A stretch of 48,607 nt of DNA from an uncultured Geobacter sp. (GTDB lineage Bacteria; Desulfobacterota; Desulfuromonadia; Geobacterales; CAIOGM01): positions 1 to 48,607 of the forward strand of contig CAIOGM010000033.1 of NCBI GenBank assembly GCA_903857795.1. Direction: 5' to 3'. Shown one piece after another: positions 47,998 to 48,607 of this stretch. Each line of letters starts with the position of its first letter. The first letter of the stretch is position 1. A program made the position numbers and the translations under genes. The notes below the pieces were generated by a model, which saw only the letters and a list, made by a program, of their open reading frames with translations, was not told where the DNA came from and searched no databases.

Positions 47998-48364
47998 CCG
48001 GATACGTCAAAGCACCGGTTTCCGTCTCATTTCCCCGCCCGGCGCCGTTTCATTTCGTCACATTTCGATGAAATTCGTCACAATTGCCACCACTCGTGCC
48101 ATAACTCACCGGTCTGATTATTATATTTGCTCTATGTCCCCCTCTAATCGAACTGAATAATTCCGCCGTTCACCTTCTCGGTTTCCTGTTTTCGGCCGAC
48201 TGCGGCTCATCCCGCACCGCATCGGCGGTGATCATGCCCGTTTCATCCGGTCACGAAATTGCAGTATCCTTGTTGTCGGAGCGTTCGGCGTTCGCCCGGC
48301 AGGCGATCCGAACTGCTGATCAATGCCGGTCAGCACCACACCGAGCCAAAAGGAGTAACCACGA
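47998..48364 (+). other. Long regulatory region before the secreted-protein gene
   Basis: About 365 bp without a gene. It contains a 10-bp-periodic direct repeat (48051-48090), an AT-rich -10-like TATATT (48122-48127) and two stem-loops in the presumed leader: GTTCGG (48283-48288) / CCGAAC (48308-48313) with an inner CGCC/GGCG stem, and TGCTGA (48314-48319) / TCAGCA (48330-48335), just before the Shine-Dalgarno AAGGAG. Confidence 0.6.
48051..48090 (+). promoter_or_regulatory. 10-bp-periodic direct repeats, candidate OmpR-family operator
   Basis: Successive 10-bp blocks CATTTCGTCA (48051), CATTTCGATG (48061), AAATTCGTCA (48071) and CAATTGCCAC (48081). The 9-mer TTCGTCACA recurs exactly 20 bp apart (48054-48062 and 48074-48082). 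One-turn spacing is the typical binding pattern of OmpR/PhoB regulators, and such a regulator is encoded immediately upstream. Confidence 0.55.
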
Positions 48365-48607
48365 ATGAAAGTGACAACAACATTGAAAGTCGATGAAAAG
48401 CGGCTGCTGGCCTATGCGGTGGCGGCAGGCGCGGTTCTGGCCGCGGCGGGTCCGGCGGACGCCTCGGTGGTGTATGGCAAGGTTGGGCACCAATTAGCCT
48501 ATAACGAAGGCTTCTACCCCGTCAACATCGTCGACAAAGTCGGCAATAAGATTTTTGCAATGTATTTTGTTAATTCAGATGCCCTCACGGCCGGCCACCC
48601 GGCTAAC
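48365..48607 (+). CDS. Predicted secreted protein, N-terminal part (cut by window edge)
   Basis: 81 residues visible. The start 'MKVTTTLKVDEKRLLAYAVAAGAVLAAAGPADA' is a signal peptide with cleavage near 'ADA|SVVYG'. Similar leaders occur in secreted PEP-CTERM-type proteins, but the C-terminus, which would prove it, is outside the window. AAGGAG is 9 nt upstream of the ATG. Its position behind the kinase-regulator pair suggests it is their target. Confidence 0.75.
   Translation, partial: MKVTTTLKVDEKRLLAYAVAAGAVLAAAGPADASVVYGKVGHQLAYNEGFYPVNIVDKVGNKIFAMYFVNSDALTAGHPAN

Noticed and set aside
48128-48364. c-di-GMP (GEMM) riboswitch before the secreted-protein gene
   Set aside because: The conserved core elements and tetraloop-receptor of GEMM were not found; only simple stem-loops are visible.

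Overview
The window looks like a chromosomal segment of a Geobacter-like bacterium (Desulfuromonadia). This is inferred from a full 14-gene complex I operon whose NuoF carries an extra C-terminal ferredoxin domain, from an argB-argD-argF...argG cluster, and from the abundance of PAS and hybrid histidine kinases. No rRNA, tRNA, transposase, prophage or CRISPR array was seen. Base composition is GC-rich and fairly even.

Left part (1-19600) is mostly housekeeping. It starts with the 3' end of an AAA-ATPase-like/PD-(D/E)XK gene, then a MutY-like glycosylase without an iron-sulfur motif, a beta-barrel outer membrane protein, elbB, an HtrA/DegP-type protease with a lipoprotein signal, a small unknown gene, an RluD-type pseudouridine synthase, pgeF, an alpha/beta hydrolase bracketed by two heptanucleotide repeat arrays, and truC. 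truC converges on and overlaps a PAS histidine kinase that is co-directional with hisC. The arginine cluster on the minus strand reads argB-argD-argF, a CFI-box protein, mntA, a broken hepT, then argG. The hepT gene has a stop codon exactly at the tyrosine of its catalytic RX4HXY motif. A zinc-ribbon protein, a peptide deformylase and a double-ACT protein follow.

Middle part (19605-34993) is the nuoA-N operon on the minus strand, with a candidate sigma-70 promoter upstream of nuoA and a strong hairpin terminator after nuoN. A third heptanucleotide array lies between nuoD and nuoC. An EF-G paralogue (35207-37273) sits upstream.

Right part (37355-48607) is the most unusual region. A LuxR-type response regulator and a hybrid kinase with an HPt domain are divergent from an apparent operon of two related PEP-CTERM proteins and two closely related TPR membrane proteins. 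Each pair looks like a tandem duplication. A 7TMR-DISM kinase with an OmpR-type regulator follows. Next comes a further secreted-protein gene, cut by the window edge, whose upstream region carries 10-bp-periodic repeats of the kind OmpR-family regulators bind. I infer a two-component-controlled module making exosortase-processed surface proteins. The exosortase itself is not in the window, and the link between the parts is inferred from position only.
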